DNA from: Plenodomus lindquistii
Taxonomy: Eukaryota > Ascomycota > Dothideomycetes > Pleosporales > Leptosphaeriaceae
Length of the DNA: 64,000 bases
Assembly: GCA_025504975.1 (NCBI GenBank)
Contig: JANUWI010000001.1
Span: 4,650,001-4,714,000 of the forward strand
Direction: 5' to 3'
Shown here: one piece after another, positions 21,552 to 33,376 of the stretch
How the letters are laid out: each line of letters begins with the position of its first letter
Numbering within the stretch: position 1 is the stretch's first letter
The notes under the pieces: model-generated
Databases searched by the model: none
Told to the model about the DNA's origin: nothing
What the model saw: the letters and a program-made list of their open reading frames with translations, nothing else
Program-made: the position numbers and the translations under genes

Positions 21552-24138
21552 CTACACAACCAGTTCGCTGACATCTGGCGTCTCACCCTGGCTCTTCTTC
21601 GACAGCTCGAAGCCCAATACCGTGTGATCCGTAAAGTACATCAAGAGACGCCATCGTCGAGACTTTGGAACACCCTGTTCCTGTTCTGCTTCCTCCGTCT
21701 CTCTTATCTTATCGAGCATTCCTTTGGAGCAGCATAGTCAGCAAAGATCGTGTGGAGATATCGTTTGGATGGCACTGACCCTGCACAGGCGACACAGCTA
21801 TACCCAGCAGCCTAGCGTCTGGCACATGCCCCAATCTAGTATTATCCTTTCGGTCAAAGGGCAGTATGTACTCCAAATCGAACCCATATTCTGGCTCGAA
21901 ATTGTTGGACTCCGCCCTCGTGTACCACAGACTGAAAACCGCCGCACGTCCAATGGGCGAAGCGACAATGAACAGACCTAGCTCGGGGATCTGTGTGAAG
22001 TAGCATAGCCGATCGTAGGGAGCAAGGTATGTATCAATCTGATTAGGGTGTATGGGACGGCGCATAGTGACTATGTTATCGGGTGGATCATTGCGAGATG
22101 AGGGTGATGGTCGCTCTATAAGATAGATCTCTTCCTTGGTGACTACCAAGAGTGGGCGGATGGAGGTGTCAAGCTGTATTCGCTCAGCACTTGCATCAAT
22201 CATACCTTGAAGACTTACTGGTCGCTCAAACCAAGGCGTGTATGTATTGATCTCGCAATATGCTCGCCTTTCCTGCAGGTGACCTGGGAGTGGATACGGG
22301 AAAAATGGCCCAATGTTAACAGAACCAATGTCGGAGTCGCTTTCGTCGCTCATGTCTGTATCTTCCTGTGCCTAGTGAACCGATCTGTCAGTAATTTGGC
22401 AATACGTGTGAGACTTTGCTTAGCACTGTTGTTAGCACTTGGGAATACTGTATACTACAAGAGGTTCGGGTCGAAGACAGACACTAGTCCGCCGGGCGAG
22501 ATTCCTTTGGTTGACTGTCTGTTGACTTACCGCTTGATTGGCCGTAGCTGCTTCTGCTTGGCTCTGTGCCATAACCAAATGCTGTAGAATCTGCTGTTGC
22601 ATTGAATGATCTGGGCTTCCTGGTTCACTTCCCGCGTCAGATGAAGGACCCATCGAGACATCACTGCTGGGAGGAGATTCATGCGCATGCGAGGTGGTGC
22701 TAGGATCCGCAACTTGAGCGGCATGAGCAAGCGCAGGGCTATAGTTGTCTCCTTCATGCTCATTGTCAACCGGTACAGCGGAGGAGGTAACCGCTAGTTC
22801 GAGCTGCGAATCGTGCTTTTGGCAATCTTCGCCTTCAGAAGTCGCACTGCCTGCCTCAGAGTCGTCATCTAGCACCATTATGTCGTCACTCTCTCGAGCC
22901 TCCGGAGACAAGATACCGGATTGTTGATCGAGGATGTTAAGAAAGAGCCCTCTGTTAGTGAACCTCTCTTTTCTCGGGGAGATGACTTTGAAGCATGGCT
23001 CTTCTGACGAGATCTCCAAAGAATCGCGTTCCTGCGGGGAAATCTCATATGCTGCACATGTATCAAGCGGAAGCGCGCCCCAGACACCATGAGGTATGTT
23101 CCCGGATTGTGAGCATGCGCACAGTCCTGGTCCCACGCGCGGAGCGCTCAGTCGGTTTGTCAGTAGAGTCGCACTGGTACAGTAGCCAAGTCGAAAGACC
23201 GCGTGGGGTGCATGTGGATTGTGTAGGTCCCATGCTTTCATGGCCCCATCAATCGAGCAGCTAAATAGCCAGTGGCCTGATGGGTCATCCCCAGTATTGT
23301 TGAAAGAGACTGCTGGAATATTTGTCTCGGCCACCAGCTCGAACTCGAAATCCTTATTCCGTAAACTTTGAGCCTTGACTGCCAGCAAGTCCAGGGGTTT
23401 GGTGCTACCGTTGCCCCCTGACGCGCCCAGACACTCTACACACGGAAGGAGCGGTTGTGAGAGTGCAAATGCAAGGACGGTGATCCTATGTGTGTTTGCA
23501 CTAATCGCAATGATTCGAGCTGCGCGATGGATCGCCAAACCCCAAGCACTCGCTCCAACGTTGCGGTGAAGAAAATGTTTCACTGTACTGGCTTCCAGGT
23601 AAGATACTGTTTGCTCGTCTGGTGGCTGCATTCGCTCATCGATGCATCTTTGAATGTCGTCAACGCGGAAGCCAACCACATCGCCATCGTCGCAGGCCAC
23701 CAGTAGGACTTCGTCGCATCCCAAGTAATCGACCAAAACTCGTGTGACAGAATGTGGGTCTTGTGGGTCTATACCGCTCCCAGTGCGAGGAGATACTGGA
23801 AGCTCGAGGATGAGGTGCGGTTCACTTAAGAGGGCTTGATCAGGAAAGCTTGGTTGGTAGACATGTATGGTGTCGTTACAGGCAAGGAAATACAGATTAT
23901 AAATCTGTGAGAGCGCAGTCAAGTCGCATCGCCATGCCTTGACTCCAGGGCGATCGTGACGGTCAGGAAACTGCATCTCGTCAGTCTGATCTCTCAGATA
24001 TGTGGCATAAGTTCTTAGGGATGAAGGATAGGCGGGCACCTGTGTTTCGGCAGTAGCTAGCGATATCGTCTTGAAATGATCATGAGGCAATGTAGCCACT
24101 TGACAAAGATGAATGAGGCCAGGTGCAGACGTGACCAT
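21552..24138 (-). CDS. CRT10: CRT10-like protein (regulator of ribonucleotide reductase genes), three exons
   Basis: Exons 24138-22531, 22371-21780 and 21721-21552 encode 789 aa. The introns are 159 bp (phase 0, QA|AQEDTD) and 58 bp (phase 1). The N-terminal half has a beta-propeller character (LACNDTIHVYQPS, LVACDDGDVVGFRV, HWLFSCSIDGAMKAWDLHNP). A long Ser/Glu/Gln-rich disordered insert around 400-540 separates it from the conserved end (FVVASPIGRAAVFSLWYTR, then WRLLMYFTDHTVLGFEL). This order fits the CRT10 family. In budding yeast CRT10 represses RNR2/RNR3 transcription, and loss raises dNTP supply. Function in filamentous fungi is not established, and the gene name is by family resemblance. 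The ATG at 24138 precedes the conserved LPHDHFKTI. Confidence 0.78.
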
Positions 24139-24792
24139 CCACGTAGGATAGTAAGTAACCTGTGCATATACTCACCCGTTTGTATCCCGGATGCACGCCT
24201 GTGGAAATGCAATCAATACGACACGACATATTCGAACCTACATGCTTACTCCAGGTAACGAATATTGTGAGCGTGGTGTTGATGTAAGAGCCAGAAAAGC
24301 ACGTAGTCGGTTTGAAAGCTAGTCGACCTTGGCGGAATGCTGTTATTGGCTGCACGCGGTGAGATCCTACAGAGCTACCGGGTACCAAGTACAGGAAAGG
24401 GCAATCTGTAGGTATACGCCGAGGGTGACATAATGTAAGCAGTACTCTTGAACACAGACTGTGCCTCTTATTTCTGTTTGTTCGTGGCGTAGAGCAAACA
24501 GCATAATGAAGTTAATGCAAAGACGAGACGTTGCGTGGTTGTGTGGCAAAGTATTTGGCACGATGCGCAAAGTATCATGGTGATCTATACTAAAGCCACT
24601 ACGTGAACCATGTCTATGTACCTAAGGCCGCCCACTCATCGCTTATAAGATGAATGCATGGTGGATGTCGCAGCACCGCTTTCAAGGGATCCCATACGAC
24701 GTTCGTCTATTCTTGCCGGGTCCGGTATGATGTCCGATTCAATACGGCACTATCAAAAGCGAGTTCGCTGGCTACAATATCCAAAACGCCAT
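24139..24792. other. Intergenic region upstream of CRT10
   Basis: Both flanking genes are on the minus strand. No supported coding content. It should hold the CRT10 promoter and the YHM2 terminator region. Confidence 0.5.
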
Positions 24793-26039
24793 CTAATGCT
24801 TTGCGGTGACCTTGTCACCGGTGAGTTTCTCAACAGCCTCCTTGGCACTGTGAACATGTTAGCAACTGAAAACGGCGTATGCTGAAGCTGCCCAACTTAC
24901 ACATCACCAAGAGCAACCATACAGACCGTCTGCCAAACGCCGAGCCCAATGCGAGGAGTAACACCACGGTAAAGACCCTTGATACCGTTGTTGGAGTAAA
25001 TGTACTTGAAGGCCGAAGCGACGTTCAAGTTCTTGGGGCGGTTGGGGTCGACAGTCTTGGACTGGAGCTCGACACGGATAACCTCAATGGGCTGGTTCCA
25101 CGCGCTCAAACCACCACCAAGGGCAGAAGCTGTGATTTTCTCCATCACGCTGAGCTTCTCGCCATTCTCCTTGCCACCGATCTTTCGAATACCCTGCTCA
25201 GCAACACGGGACAGACCGAAGCGGGAACCCCAGTTAGTGACCTGGCGCACCGCGACAGCGTTCACTCCGCGGTTGATACCACGGAGGCCCTCCGCGCGCC
25301 AGATAGCCATGAAGGTCTCCATGGTACCAGGAGGCTTCGCGCCCGTGGCTGCGACCTTGTGCTTTGTGATCTCCACCGTCTTCATGCAAGTGCAGAAGCC
25401 CATGGTTGCATATGCCTGGGCAAGACCACCAGTCATACCGCCCGTGATCCCGGCAACAAAGTCGGGTGCGCCGAATGACTTGGCGTAGTACTCTGCTTCG
25501 GAGGCGACGAAAAGGAGGACGGCGCCCTTGGTGGAGGCCTCGAGCCAGGCCCATGGAATGAGGCCCTGGTAGACTGCGAACCAGGTCAGCCAGGGATCGG
25601 GACGGGGTCGCGGTCGTGGGAACTTACACCCAAAGACACCTCCACGTGCCCAAATGCGGCCGATAGCCCCCGCGAAGCCTTCAGACCTGTTGGCAGCCAT
25701 GGTAGTCTTGACGACCTCCAACGGCTATTGACGGGCATGTTAGTGTTCGCTCGACATTGCGCTTCCAAGGCTCGGAGATTGCATTTACCTGTCCCAGAGT
25801 TGTCACTCTATTGCAATGTGTCAGCCTTGGTACACTTGAGTTTACAACCGTGTTGCGGGCCGAACTTACTCGAACATGTTGAGACCAGCACCCACTGATG
25901 GCTACATCAGCACACGTCGCTTCTACATGGTAATCAAAGACTTACACAGCAAGTTGCTGAACTTGACGGGCTTCTTCTCAAGCTTCGGTGGGCCGTTGCT
26001 AGCCATGGTAGGCACGCCCGTGGGGGGTGTGGAGCTCAT
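24793..26039 (-). CDS. YHM2: Mitochondrial citrate/2-oxoglutarate carrier YHM2, six exons
   Basis: Exons 26039-25946, 25894-25870, 25807-25789, 25724-25628, 25573-24901 and 24847-24793 encode 320 aa. Two exons are only 25 and 19 bp, and the five introns are 51-64 bp. Splicing restores the segment SNLLLGAGLNMFEVTTLGQP, which aligns position for position with yeast Yhm2 (SNILLGACLNLSE...). Carrier signatures are QPLEVVK in repeat 1 and QPIEVIR in repeat 3. The substrate-contact region GFCTCMKTVEIT is also like Yhm2. Yhm2 sits in the inner mitochondrial membrane and exchanges citrate for 2-oxoglutarate, supporting cytosolic acetyl-CoA and NADPH supply. Citrate synthase lies directly upstream on the same strand, 0.8 kb away. 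Confidence 0.93.
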
Positions 26040-26857
26040 TCTCTGGGGTTCTCTTGTCAAGGATATGGGGCCTGACCAAGGCAATAGGGTGCTTCGTCGC
26101 AAATGTGAGGGTGTGAGTGTTGAGAGCAAAGGAGGCAGCAAAGGGCGCGAAGAAAAGACGGTAGCAAGGTAGCGAGGTGGTCTGTGTGAGGGCTGTTTTG
26201 GGGGTTCCTGAACACTTCAGGCTATTGGCGGACCTCGGAAACCAAGCCGCCGCCTACACAGTATAGCCTGGAGTTTACACAACGCGGTGAGCTTCTTTTG
26301 CATGTGGCAGCGAGGCATCTTGTAGCTTTTCATGGTCAGCTTCATATCGCCCGTGATACGGCGGTTTAGCTATCTCATCTCATCAACTCATCAAAAGAGT
26401 TGTTGAAGTTCGGTGTGACACCGGACGCTTTGGTAAGGTGTGCAATTCAACGAGCCGCTTCGGTTCCCCATCACTCAACGAAAGCTGATGTGGACACCTT
26501 AGCGGTGCTGTCATTGGAGCTGAGCTACTCGTTTATTCTCACACCGCCACCATTCCTGGCATGGCTTACATCACTAACATGCTGCTTAACGGACTAGCTT
26601 ACTGTGTACAGCTCGCCCAAAAAAGAAACACATGGTACACAACCTAGTTGGAGCGAGAGCTGGAGTGGAGTTTTTGTTGATTCTTCCCTCATGATATTGC
26701 AACAAGTCATGCTCTAACAAAATGATATATCACAGCGCCGGAACGCTCCCAGCCCTTATCCTTACAGTTTCAATTCTACACAGGACAAGATATCGTTTGA
26801 ATCCCAAGCAGGTACCTCCATAGTCGCTGGAACTTCAAAAACACGAGTGCGATACTC
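26040..26857. other. YHM2 promoter / citrate synthase 3' flank
   Basis: The spacer between citrate synthase and YHM2 on the minus strand. No gene is seen. Pyrimidine- and purine-rich patches near 26040-26170 lie just upstream of the YHM2 ATG. Confidence 0.5.
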
Positions 26858-28437
26858 TTACAAGGTGGCGCCAACCAACTTGGCGTAAGCCTCAGTGCTG
26901 AAAGACTTGGGCCTCTCGATGGGGGCACCGACAGCACGGTCAATGATGAGTTGGGGAAGAACACCAAGAGCACGCGAGACACCGAAGAGAACAGTGTAGT
27001 AGTTTTGCTCGGTGAGGCCGTAGTATTGCAGCAGGACACCGGAGTGGGCGTCAACGTTGGGGTAGGGGTTCTTGGTCTTTCCATGCTCAGTAAGAACGCC
27101 GGGTGCAATCTTGTAAACCTGGCTGACGAGCTTGAACATGGGGTCATCAGGCAAGTGCTTCTGGGCAAACTCGCGCTGGGAGACGTAGCGGGGATCGGTC
27201 TTGCGGAGAACAGCGTGGCCATATCCGGGAACGACTTGGCCAGCCTTGAGGGTGGTCCAGAGGTAGTCCTTGATGGCCTGGTCGCTCAGATCGTTGCCGA
27301 TAGCCTTCTTCATCTTCTGGAGCCAGACGAGCACCTCCTGGTTAGCGAGTCCGTGAAGAGGACCAGCAAGACCGTTGAGACCGGCAGCCAGGGAGAGGTA
27401 AGGCGAGCTGAGCGCGGAGCCGACCAAGTGGGTGGTGTGGGCACTGACGTTACCACCCTCGTGGTCGGTGTGGATGGTGAGGTACAGGCGCATCAGCTCA
27501 ACAAAGTCCTTGTTCTCGGAGAATCCGAGCTGGTTGGCCAAGTTGAACGAGTAGTCCTTGTCCTTCTGGATGGGAGCAACCTTTCCGTCCTTGTAGACAT
27601 TGCGGTAGATCTTGGCCGCGAGAGTGGGAAGCTTGGCAATGAGGTCCATGGCGTCCTCAAAGGTGTGCTCCCAGTACTGCGACTTGTGGATACCCTTAGC
27701 GTAGGCCTTGGCGAAGTTGGACTCGTGCTCGAGAGCAGTGACGGCGAGCGAGAACTGGGCCATGGGGTGGAGGTCGCTAGGGCAGCGGTCGATGAGCTCC
27801 TCGACGAACTTGGGGACATCGGAGCGGGCAGCCCACTCAGCGGACAGGTCGCGGACCTGCTGCTCGGAGGGGACCTCGCCGGTCAACAGAAGCCAGAAGA
27901 GACCTTCGGGGAGAGGCTCCTGGCCGCCAGGGGCCTTGGGGAGGAGTTCCTGGCACTCGGGGATCTAGTCTGCTGTGAGCAATGCAAACTTCAGCTAGCT
28001 GCGCTGCGACATGACGTACGGTCTTGCCGCGGAAACGGATACCTTCCTCAGAGTCGAGGACGGATCCCTCCCAGACGAGCGACTTGATGCCACGGGCACC
28101 GCCGTAGACCTGGTCGAGGGTCACCTCGCCGACGACCTTGTTGCCGTGCTCTCTGATGTCATGTTAACAATTTGCGCGGTGACGTCGCGGGCCATGCCGA
28201 GTGCGTACTTGCGGAGCTTTTTGATCTTCTCAATCTCGCCGGGCAGCTTGTTAGCGAAGGTCTCCTTCAGCGACTGCCATGTAGTGTGTTAGCAGGGGTC
28301 TCCACCAAAGGCGGGTGAAAGGAAGCAAGTGCGCGTACGGTGGTCTTGCTAGAGTAGCAGCGGAGGCCATTGAAGGCTGTGGTCCGCAGAGGGGCGGCGG
28401 CGCGGAAAGCGCTCGAGAGACGAAGAGCGGAAGCCAT
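26858..28437 (-). CDS. CIT1: Citrate synthase, mitochondrial, four exons
   Basis: Exons 28437-28339, 28273-28209, 28152-28020 and 27964-26858 encode 467 aa. The introns are 65, 56 and 55 bp. The N-terminus MASALRLSSAFRAAAPLRTT is a typical arginine-rich mitochondrial presequence. The catalytic triad His303 (GPLHGLANQEV), His349 (GYGHAVLR) and Asp404 (PNVDAHSG) keeps the spacing of pig citrate synthase (274/320/375), 46 and 55 residues apart. The mature start SLKETFANKLPGEI and the loop GGARGIKSLVWEGS are highly conserved. It condenses acetyl-CoA with oxaloacetate in the matrix. There is no peroxisomal targeting signal: the protein ends KLVGATL. The gene is adjacent to and co-oriented with YHM2, and divergent from the SEB1-like gene. 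Confidence 0.97.
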
Positions 28438-29455
28438 GGTGTGGGATGGAGAGAATTGGTGCAGGAGGGCGGGATGAAAAGAGGTTAAATGCTAGCGGGT
28501 CGACCATGGGAGAAACTCGGCTCCCAGCAAAAGCTCGGCCACCATCATCGCGCGTGGGATAGCTTGCGGCAACCCGCAGCCGCCGGGTTTCCTCTTCGCG
28601 GAGGACAGACTTGGGAGCGCATGCATTGCTCGAATAGATGCCGTACTCTACTAGCAGTGGGGCATGCTGACAGGCGGAGGGTTCTTGATTTTCCATGGTT
28701 TCATGCAGTTCTTACATACCCATTACAGGGATCAGTCAGCTTATCAGACTGTCCATGCCGCCGACTGGGCTGCCCTGCCTGGTTGAAGCAAGCACAAGCA
28801 TTCCCAAGGCACGGTAGCATCACAGCCCTCCTCAAGGTCAAGAAGAGACGACCACGCTGTCAACGCATTGAGACTCTGCGCAGATCTGTGCAAAGGGCCT
28901 TCGCCAACAGCCATCACGTGCACTCCACTAGCGCCAAGGCGTCGTCTGCGGTTCCTCCACACTAAACCTGTCGCACCTGCCCTCTTCTTCCAACACCCAA
29001 GCATCACAGTGGGCACTGCGCCTGACATAGACCGTCCCTCATTCTCGCGACACCCTTTCACACTGCCTACTTGAATCTCTGGATCACCGCGACTCACTCG
29101 CACCTGTGTAAGCTCTTGCGCCGACTGCTCTCACTGCGCGGTCGTGCCCTAGATTACAGCGCACCAAGGCGCCGTCAGCTCAGAACAACTTGGCGCACTC
29201 TCACCAAGCTGCACCCACAACTGCAACTTTGCGCTCAACTCGATCAACTGTCCGCGTGCCTGTTCCTCTTCTTTCACCTAGAATACTTCGCTTCGGCTCC
29301 TAACTTGCTGGCTCGAGTACTGTTTGCGCGTGTTTGCCATCTCGGTTCTCTGACCGCACGCCCAAGACTAGGAGCTAGCAGCTCCATACATCACAAACCG
29401 TGGCACCTTTGATTTCCTTTCTCAGCAAGTCTGGTCTGGTGCACTGAACCTAATC
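28438..29455. other. Divergent promoter region, citrate synthase / SEB1-like
   Basis: A 1.0 kb region between two outward-transcribed genes. No coding sequence is recognised. The C-rich stretch 28950-29450 upstream of the RNA-binding gene looks like a long 5' untranslated leader typical of filamentous fungi. Confidence 0.5.
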
Positions 29456-31646
29456 ATGGCAGCGATGCAAGAGTTGGCAACACAGTTGCAGTCGCTTCAG
29501 GCATTGAAGCCTCCTGGCGTCACACCCACCAAAATCAAGACCATCACGCAGTTATGCGTGGACAATATCCAGGTATGCCGGTCACGTTTGCTATTTTCCC
29601 TGCCAACCCATGCAGGACCCATACTAAGGATTTGCCTCTGCTTCTAGTCCGAACGACAAATCGTCCAAAGAATCGTCCAACAATTCCAAGATAGCGCTGC
29701 CACCCACAAACTCGGGGTTTTATACGTTGTAGATGCTGTCGCACGGCAGTGGGTAGAAAAGGCCAAAGCTGCTGGTCAGGCTGTGTCTCCGAGCGCTGCA
29801 TCTGGCACTTTTGCTTCTGGGGTCCAACTGATACGAGATGTGCTACCTGTCTTGATAACACACCTTGTTCAGTCCGCACCTGACAATCAAAAGGAGAAGA
29901 TATCCAAGCTGCTGGACATTTGGCAACGCGGTCAAACGTTCCCGTCAGACATGCTTGCGAACTTCAAGCTGTTGGTCAGCGGCGGGCAGAATAGTAGGTT
30001 TGGCATAGGGGCTTTTCCCAGTCTTCTTCTAACCTCAGCGGATAGATTCTCAAACTACACCGGCTACTCTCTCGAACGGTAATGCTGTAGGCCAGTCCTT
30101 CGGTGGGCAGACTAACTCGCAGCCTGCACCTTCGCTTGCCCAAACTCAAGCACCACAGATCCCCAGTGCTCAGTATGCTCCACTCGCTGGATTAAGTCAG
30201 CAAGCTGCTCCAGCTACGGCGGCTCCGACAACGCCTTCTTTTCCTTTCCTACAAGGTCTGCAAGGTGGATTACCACCACCGCCGCCGCCAGGTTTTGTCC
30301 CTCCACCACCTCCTGCTGCATCTACTGCACCGAGCACTTTACCACCCCCACCCACTGGACTGAATGATCTAGCTGGTCAGATACTACAAGCCATGAGCGC
30401 GGGCTCGATTGCTCCAGAGCAAGCCATACAAGTACTAAATGCATTAGCCGCGCAGCAGAATGGAGGGGTCTCTCTACCACCCGCTCAGCCGCAGCCTATC
30501 GCTGCGCCACAACCCTTGCCTCAGGTACAGCCTGTTGTACATAATGGTGCCCAACATGAACGGTATGAACAACATGATACTAGAATGCGAGACCGCAGCC
30601 GCTCACCCGATTATCAACGCAATCGGTCTCCTCAGCGTAAATCCCCGCCCATTCCTAATCGTCGGGAGAGCCCTACGTATGGTGTCTACGACCCTAATGC
30701 TGGCCCTGATGGCAACGCGCAACGCTTTGAGCGAGGTGAGCGAGGTCGTGGTCGTGGTAAGCAACGTGGGGGCCGCAATGACCGCAATGAGTATCGTCAA
30801 CGCAGTCCGCCCCGACGACAGCCAAGCCCCCCTAGAGCGGCATATGGCCAGTCCAAGTATATCGATTGGGATGAGACACTTCCTCGCGACCACATTAGAG
30901 TGCTCAGTCGTACCCTATTTGTAGGCGGTGCTGGTGGTACCGAAAGTGAGATCCGCAGCATCTTTGCTCGGTTTGGTAGAGTTCAGACATGCATCGTCAA
31001 CCAGGATAAGCGACATGCGTTCGTCAAAATGTTGACTCGTCCGGACGCCGTCGCAGCTAAAGAAGGCATGGACAGCCTCCAGGATTCGGCTGCGCAGTCA
31101 AAAGCTCGCCAGGTAAGATCGAGAACTCGCGTCGTTGTTATCAAGCACTAATGACTTCAGACTCGATGGGGTGTCGGCTTTGGACCGCGCGATTGTAGTG
31201 ACTACCAGACTGGCATCAGCGTGATTCCTATTTCTCGACTCACAGATGCTGATCGCAAGTGGGCGCTCAATGCCGAGCATGGCGGAACCGGTGGCCGCAT
31301 GCTTGAAGGAGGCATGGTTCTGGAAGAGCCTGACATTGAGATTGGCGCGGGAGTCTCATCCAAAGGTAAGTCATACTGCCATCATTCACTATCACCATGC
31401 TTACGATGTGCAGCTATCAGCAAACGTGTTCCCACAGATGCTCCGCGTGGCGGACGTGGCGGCTTCGGCGGCCGCGGCGACTTCAGCAATAGCGGACGCG
31501 GTGGATTCGACCATGGACCACCCAAGTTTCGTAAGCAAGACCACCGACCTGTGAATGATCCTCGCCACATCTCGCCCCGACCGGACCAAGGTGTTATGGT
31601 ACCACCTGCCGTACCCGGATTTGGATTTCAGCTTCCAGGCTTCTGA
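29456..31646 (+). CDS. SEB1: Seb1/Nrd1-type RNA-binding protein with CTD-interacting domain, five exons
   Basis: Exons 29456-29572, 29648-29993, 30046-31112, 31161-31365 and 31414-31646 encode 655 aa. Introns are 75, 52, 48 and 48 bp. Residues 1 to about 150 form a CID helical bundle (IVQRIVQQFQDSAATHKLGVLYVVDAVARQW). A Pro/Gln-rich linker with GLPPPPPPGFVPPPPP follows, then an Arg/Ser-rich patch (SRSPDYQRNRSPQRKSPP). The RRM has RNP2 LFVGGAGG and RNP1 RHAFVKM, followed by the conserved TRWGVGFGPRDCSDYQTGIS extension. The C-terminus is RGG-rich. In yeasts this family binds Ser-phosphorylated RNA polymerase II CTD and nascent RNA and directs transcription termination. The Seb1 name is by architecture; the Nrd1/SCAF8-type label is equally valid. 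Confidence 0.88.
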
Positions 31647-32155
31647 ATGCTTTCATGCATACAAAGCAGTATCCAATCTCCTGTCAACGATGAGTATCCA
31701 TCAGGCCACGAGACTCGGTGCTTCTGTTAGATTACGACATGCGTCAGCGGTATCTTCATCCGGGAGTACATACGTTTCCTTATATGATCTATCTGTAACA
31801 GTAGCAGCGGATGGCTGCACAAATTATCGCTAGCATGGCATGGCGTTGTGGCAGCGAGTGAAATTTCTCATTCGCGACTAGATGTTCTCACAGGCCAGTC
31901 TGTCGCTATGGCTACAAACAATCGTACGGCAGGTAGCAGTCATCACTTCAGCAAGACGATAGTCTTTGAGCCAAAGTCAGGCCATGAATCACATCCCAAT
32001 ACCTGCAGATCATGAGCTGTGTTATACGAGTTTGCTTTGTGTATGCGCGAGAAGTTTTTGAATGGTATGTTGTGGTCTGAAACCGTAGACGAACATATCG
32101 TCAGTTTGGTATCTGTCCGTCCATGTCGTCGTCAACTCGTGCCTATATTCAGAAT
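31647..32155. other. Convergent intergenic region
   Basis: 3' flanks of the SEB1-like gene (+) and the LOG-family gene (-). No coding content or notable repeat is recognised. Confidence 0.5.
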
Positions 32156-32905
32156 CTACTGCTCCTCCCAGGTCAGGTTGAATCTCCCTGGCGCATTCTC
32201 ATAGTCTCTCAAATGCGTCATGACCTCGTCCGCACTCAATGCCTCGACCAGAATCCCCGCATTCGTCGGCGCAATAAACCCACTCGTCACCGCATTCTTG
32301 ACCCACTCAATCAACCCCGTCCAGTACCCATCCACATTGAACACAATCACCGGCATACTATGTATGCCCAACTGATTCCACGTTGTAACCTCCATCAACT
32401 CCTCAAACGTTCCATAGCCACCACTCAGCGCCACAAACCCACCTCCGGGCCCCCCATTGATGACCTCGTGCGCCATAGCCTGCTTGCGGGTATGCATATC
32501 CTTTACGATTGTTGTGCGGCCGTAGACTGAGGAGTCGATGGAGTGACCAGAGGGATCGTCGGGATCGTGGTTTTGCTCGAATTTGACCAAAGGGGCGGGG
32601 ATGATGCCGTGGACGCTGTCTGGGCCGCTCAGTGAGACGAGGGTGCGGGCTACTTCGCCCATGAGGCCGACTGTGCCGCCGCCGTAGACAAGGTGGGTGT
32701 TTGAGGCGTGGAGGGCGTGGGCGAGGGCGCGGGCGGCGGCCATGTGGACGGGGGAGGTGCCGTTGGAGGCGCCGCAGCTAGGAGGGGAGTGAGTATGGAT
32801 TGTGGAGGGTTTTGTGAGTGAAGAGGGAGGAATAGCATACAATACGCAGACTACGGGTTGCTTGGGCGTGTCATTGCTGGATGTGGTGGTGGTTGTGTCG
32901 GCCAT
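32156..32905 (-). CDS. LOG-family nucleotide phosphoribohydrolase (lysine-decarboxylase-like fold), two exons
   Basis: Exons 32905-32841 and 32777-32156 encode 228 aa. The 63-bp intron is in frame and lacks a stop, but removing it restores the expected VCVFCGASNGTSP start of the Rossmann-like fold. Signature residues: YGGGTVGLMGEVA (53-65), MHTRKQAMA (116-124) and GGYGTFEEL (141-149), the fungal version of the PGGxGTxxE active-site motif with Ser-Gly in place of Pro-Gly. LOG enzymes release free cytokinin bases from nucleoside 5'-monophosphates. In fungi they may supply cytokinins in plant interactions or act in purine salvage. The Thr-rich N-terminus is not conserved. There is no secretion signal, so it is cytosolic. 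It is divergent from the CLPTM1-family gene. Confidence 0.88.
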   Translation of the reverse strand: MADTTTTTSSNDTPKQPVVCVLYAIPPSSLTKPSTIHTHSPPSCGASNGTSPVHMAAARALAHALHASNTHLVYGGGTVGLMGEVARTLVSLSGPDSVHGIIPAPLVKFEQNHDPDDPSGHSIDSSVYGRTTIVKDMHTRKQAMAHEVINGGPGGGFVALSGGYGTFEELMEVTTWNQLGIHSMPVIVFNVDGYWTGLIEWVKNAVTSGFIAPTNAGILVEALSADEVMTHLRDYENAPGRFNLTWEEQ

Positions 32906-33376
32906 GTTTTGGTGCCTCGGAATCGAGGGACTGGGTTCGGAACGAAAAGTATCGAACGCCAAGTCGATGTAGCTAGCGAGAACAGTCTGATTGAAGAGCT
33001 AGATTCGGGCAGCAGAGAGTGTAAGCGAAAGCGAGTGTTGTTGTGGCTTTGACGTTGTTGTGATGGCAAAGTTACACCAAATGCACGGCAAGTCACCGTC
33101 GTAGACTCGTAGCTGGAGGTCATACGCGTTGTCTAGCTTCGGATTAGGGTGTGCACTGTGCATTTCGTCACCAACCGCCCGTGCTGCGAGCCGCCTTCTC
33201 GTTGGCCAGACCAGAGACCCTGCCGCTGTGCTTGCGTGCTTGGCATCTGAGAGATTCCCTCCGCTGCGCCATCCGCCTGTCATCGCCCGGTCAGACTTCA
33301 CTACGCATCCGTGACTTTTGCGCTGCAGACTGCCCATCAATCGCAACGGAGTCGCCCGATTCCGCAGTCTATCACG
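32906..33376. other. Divergent promoter, LOG-family gene / CLPTM1-family gene
   Basis: A 471-bp shared upstream region. No coding content is supported. The frames reading into it from both sides lack upstream ATGs in good context. Confidence 0.5.

Noticed and set aside
26951..28087. A 378-codon plus-strand frame opposite citrate synthase
   Set aside because: It covers exons and introns of a firmly identified gene and its Gly/Leu/Val-rich sequence resembles no family.
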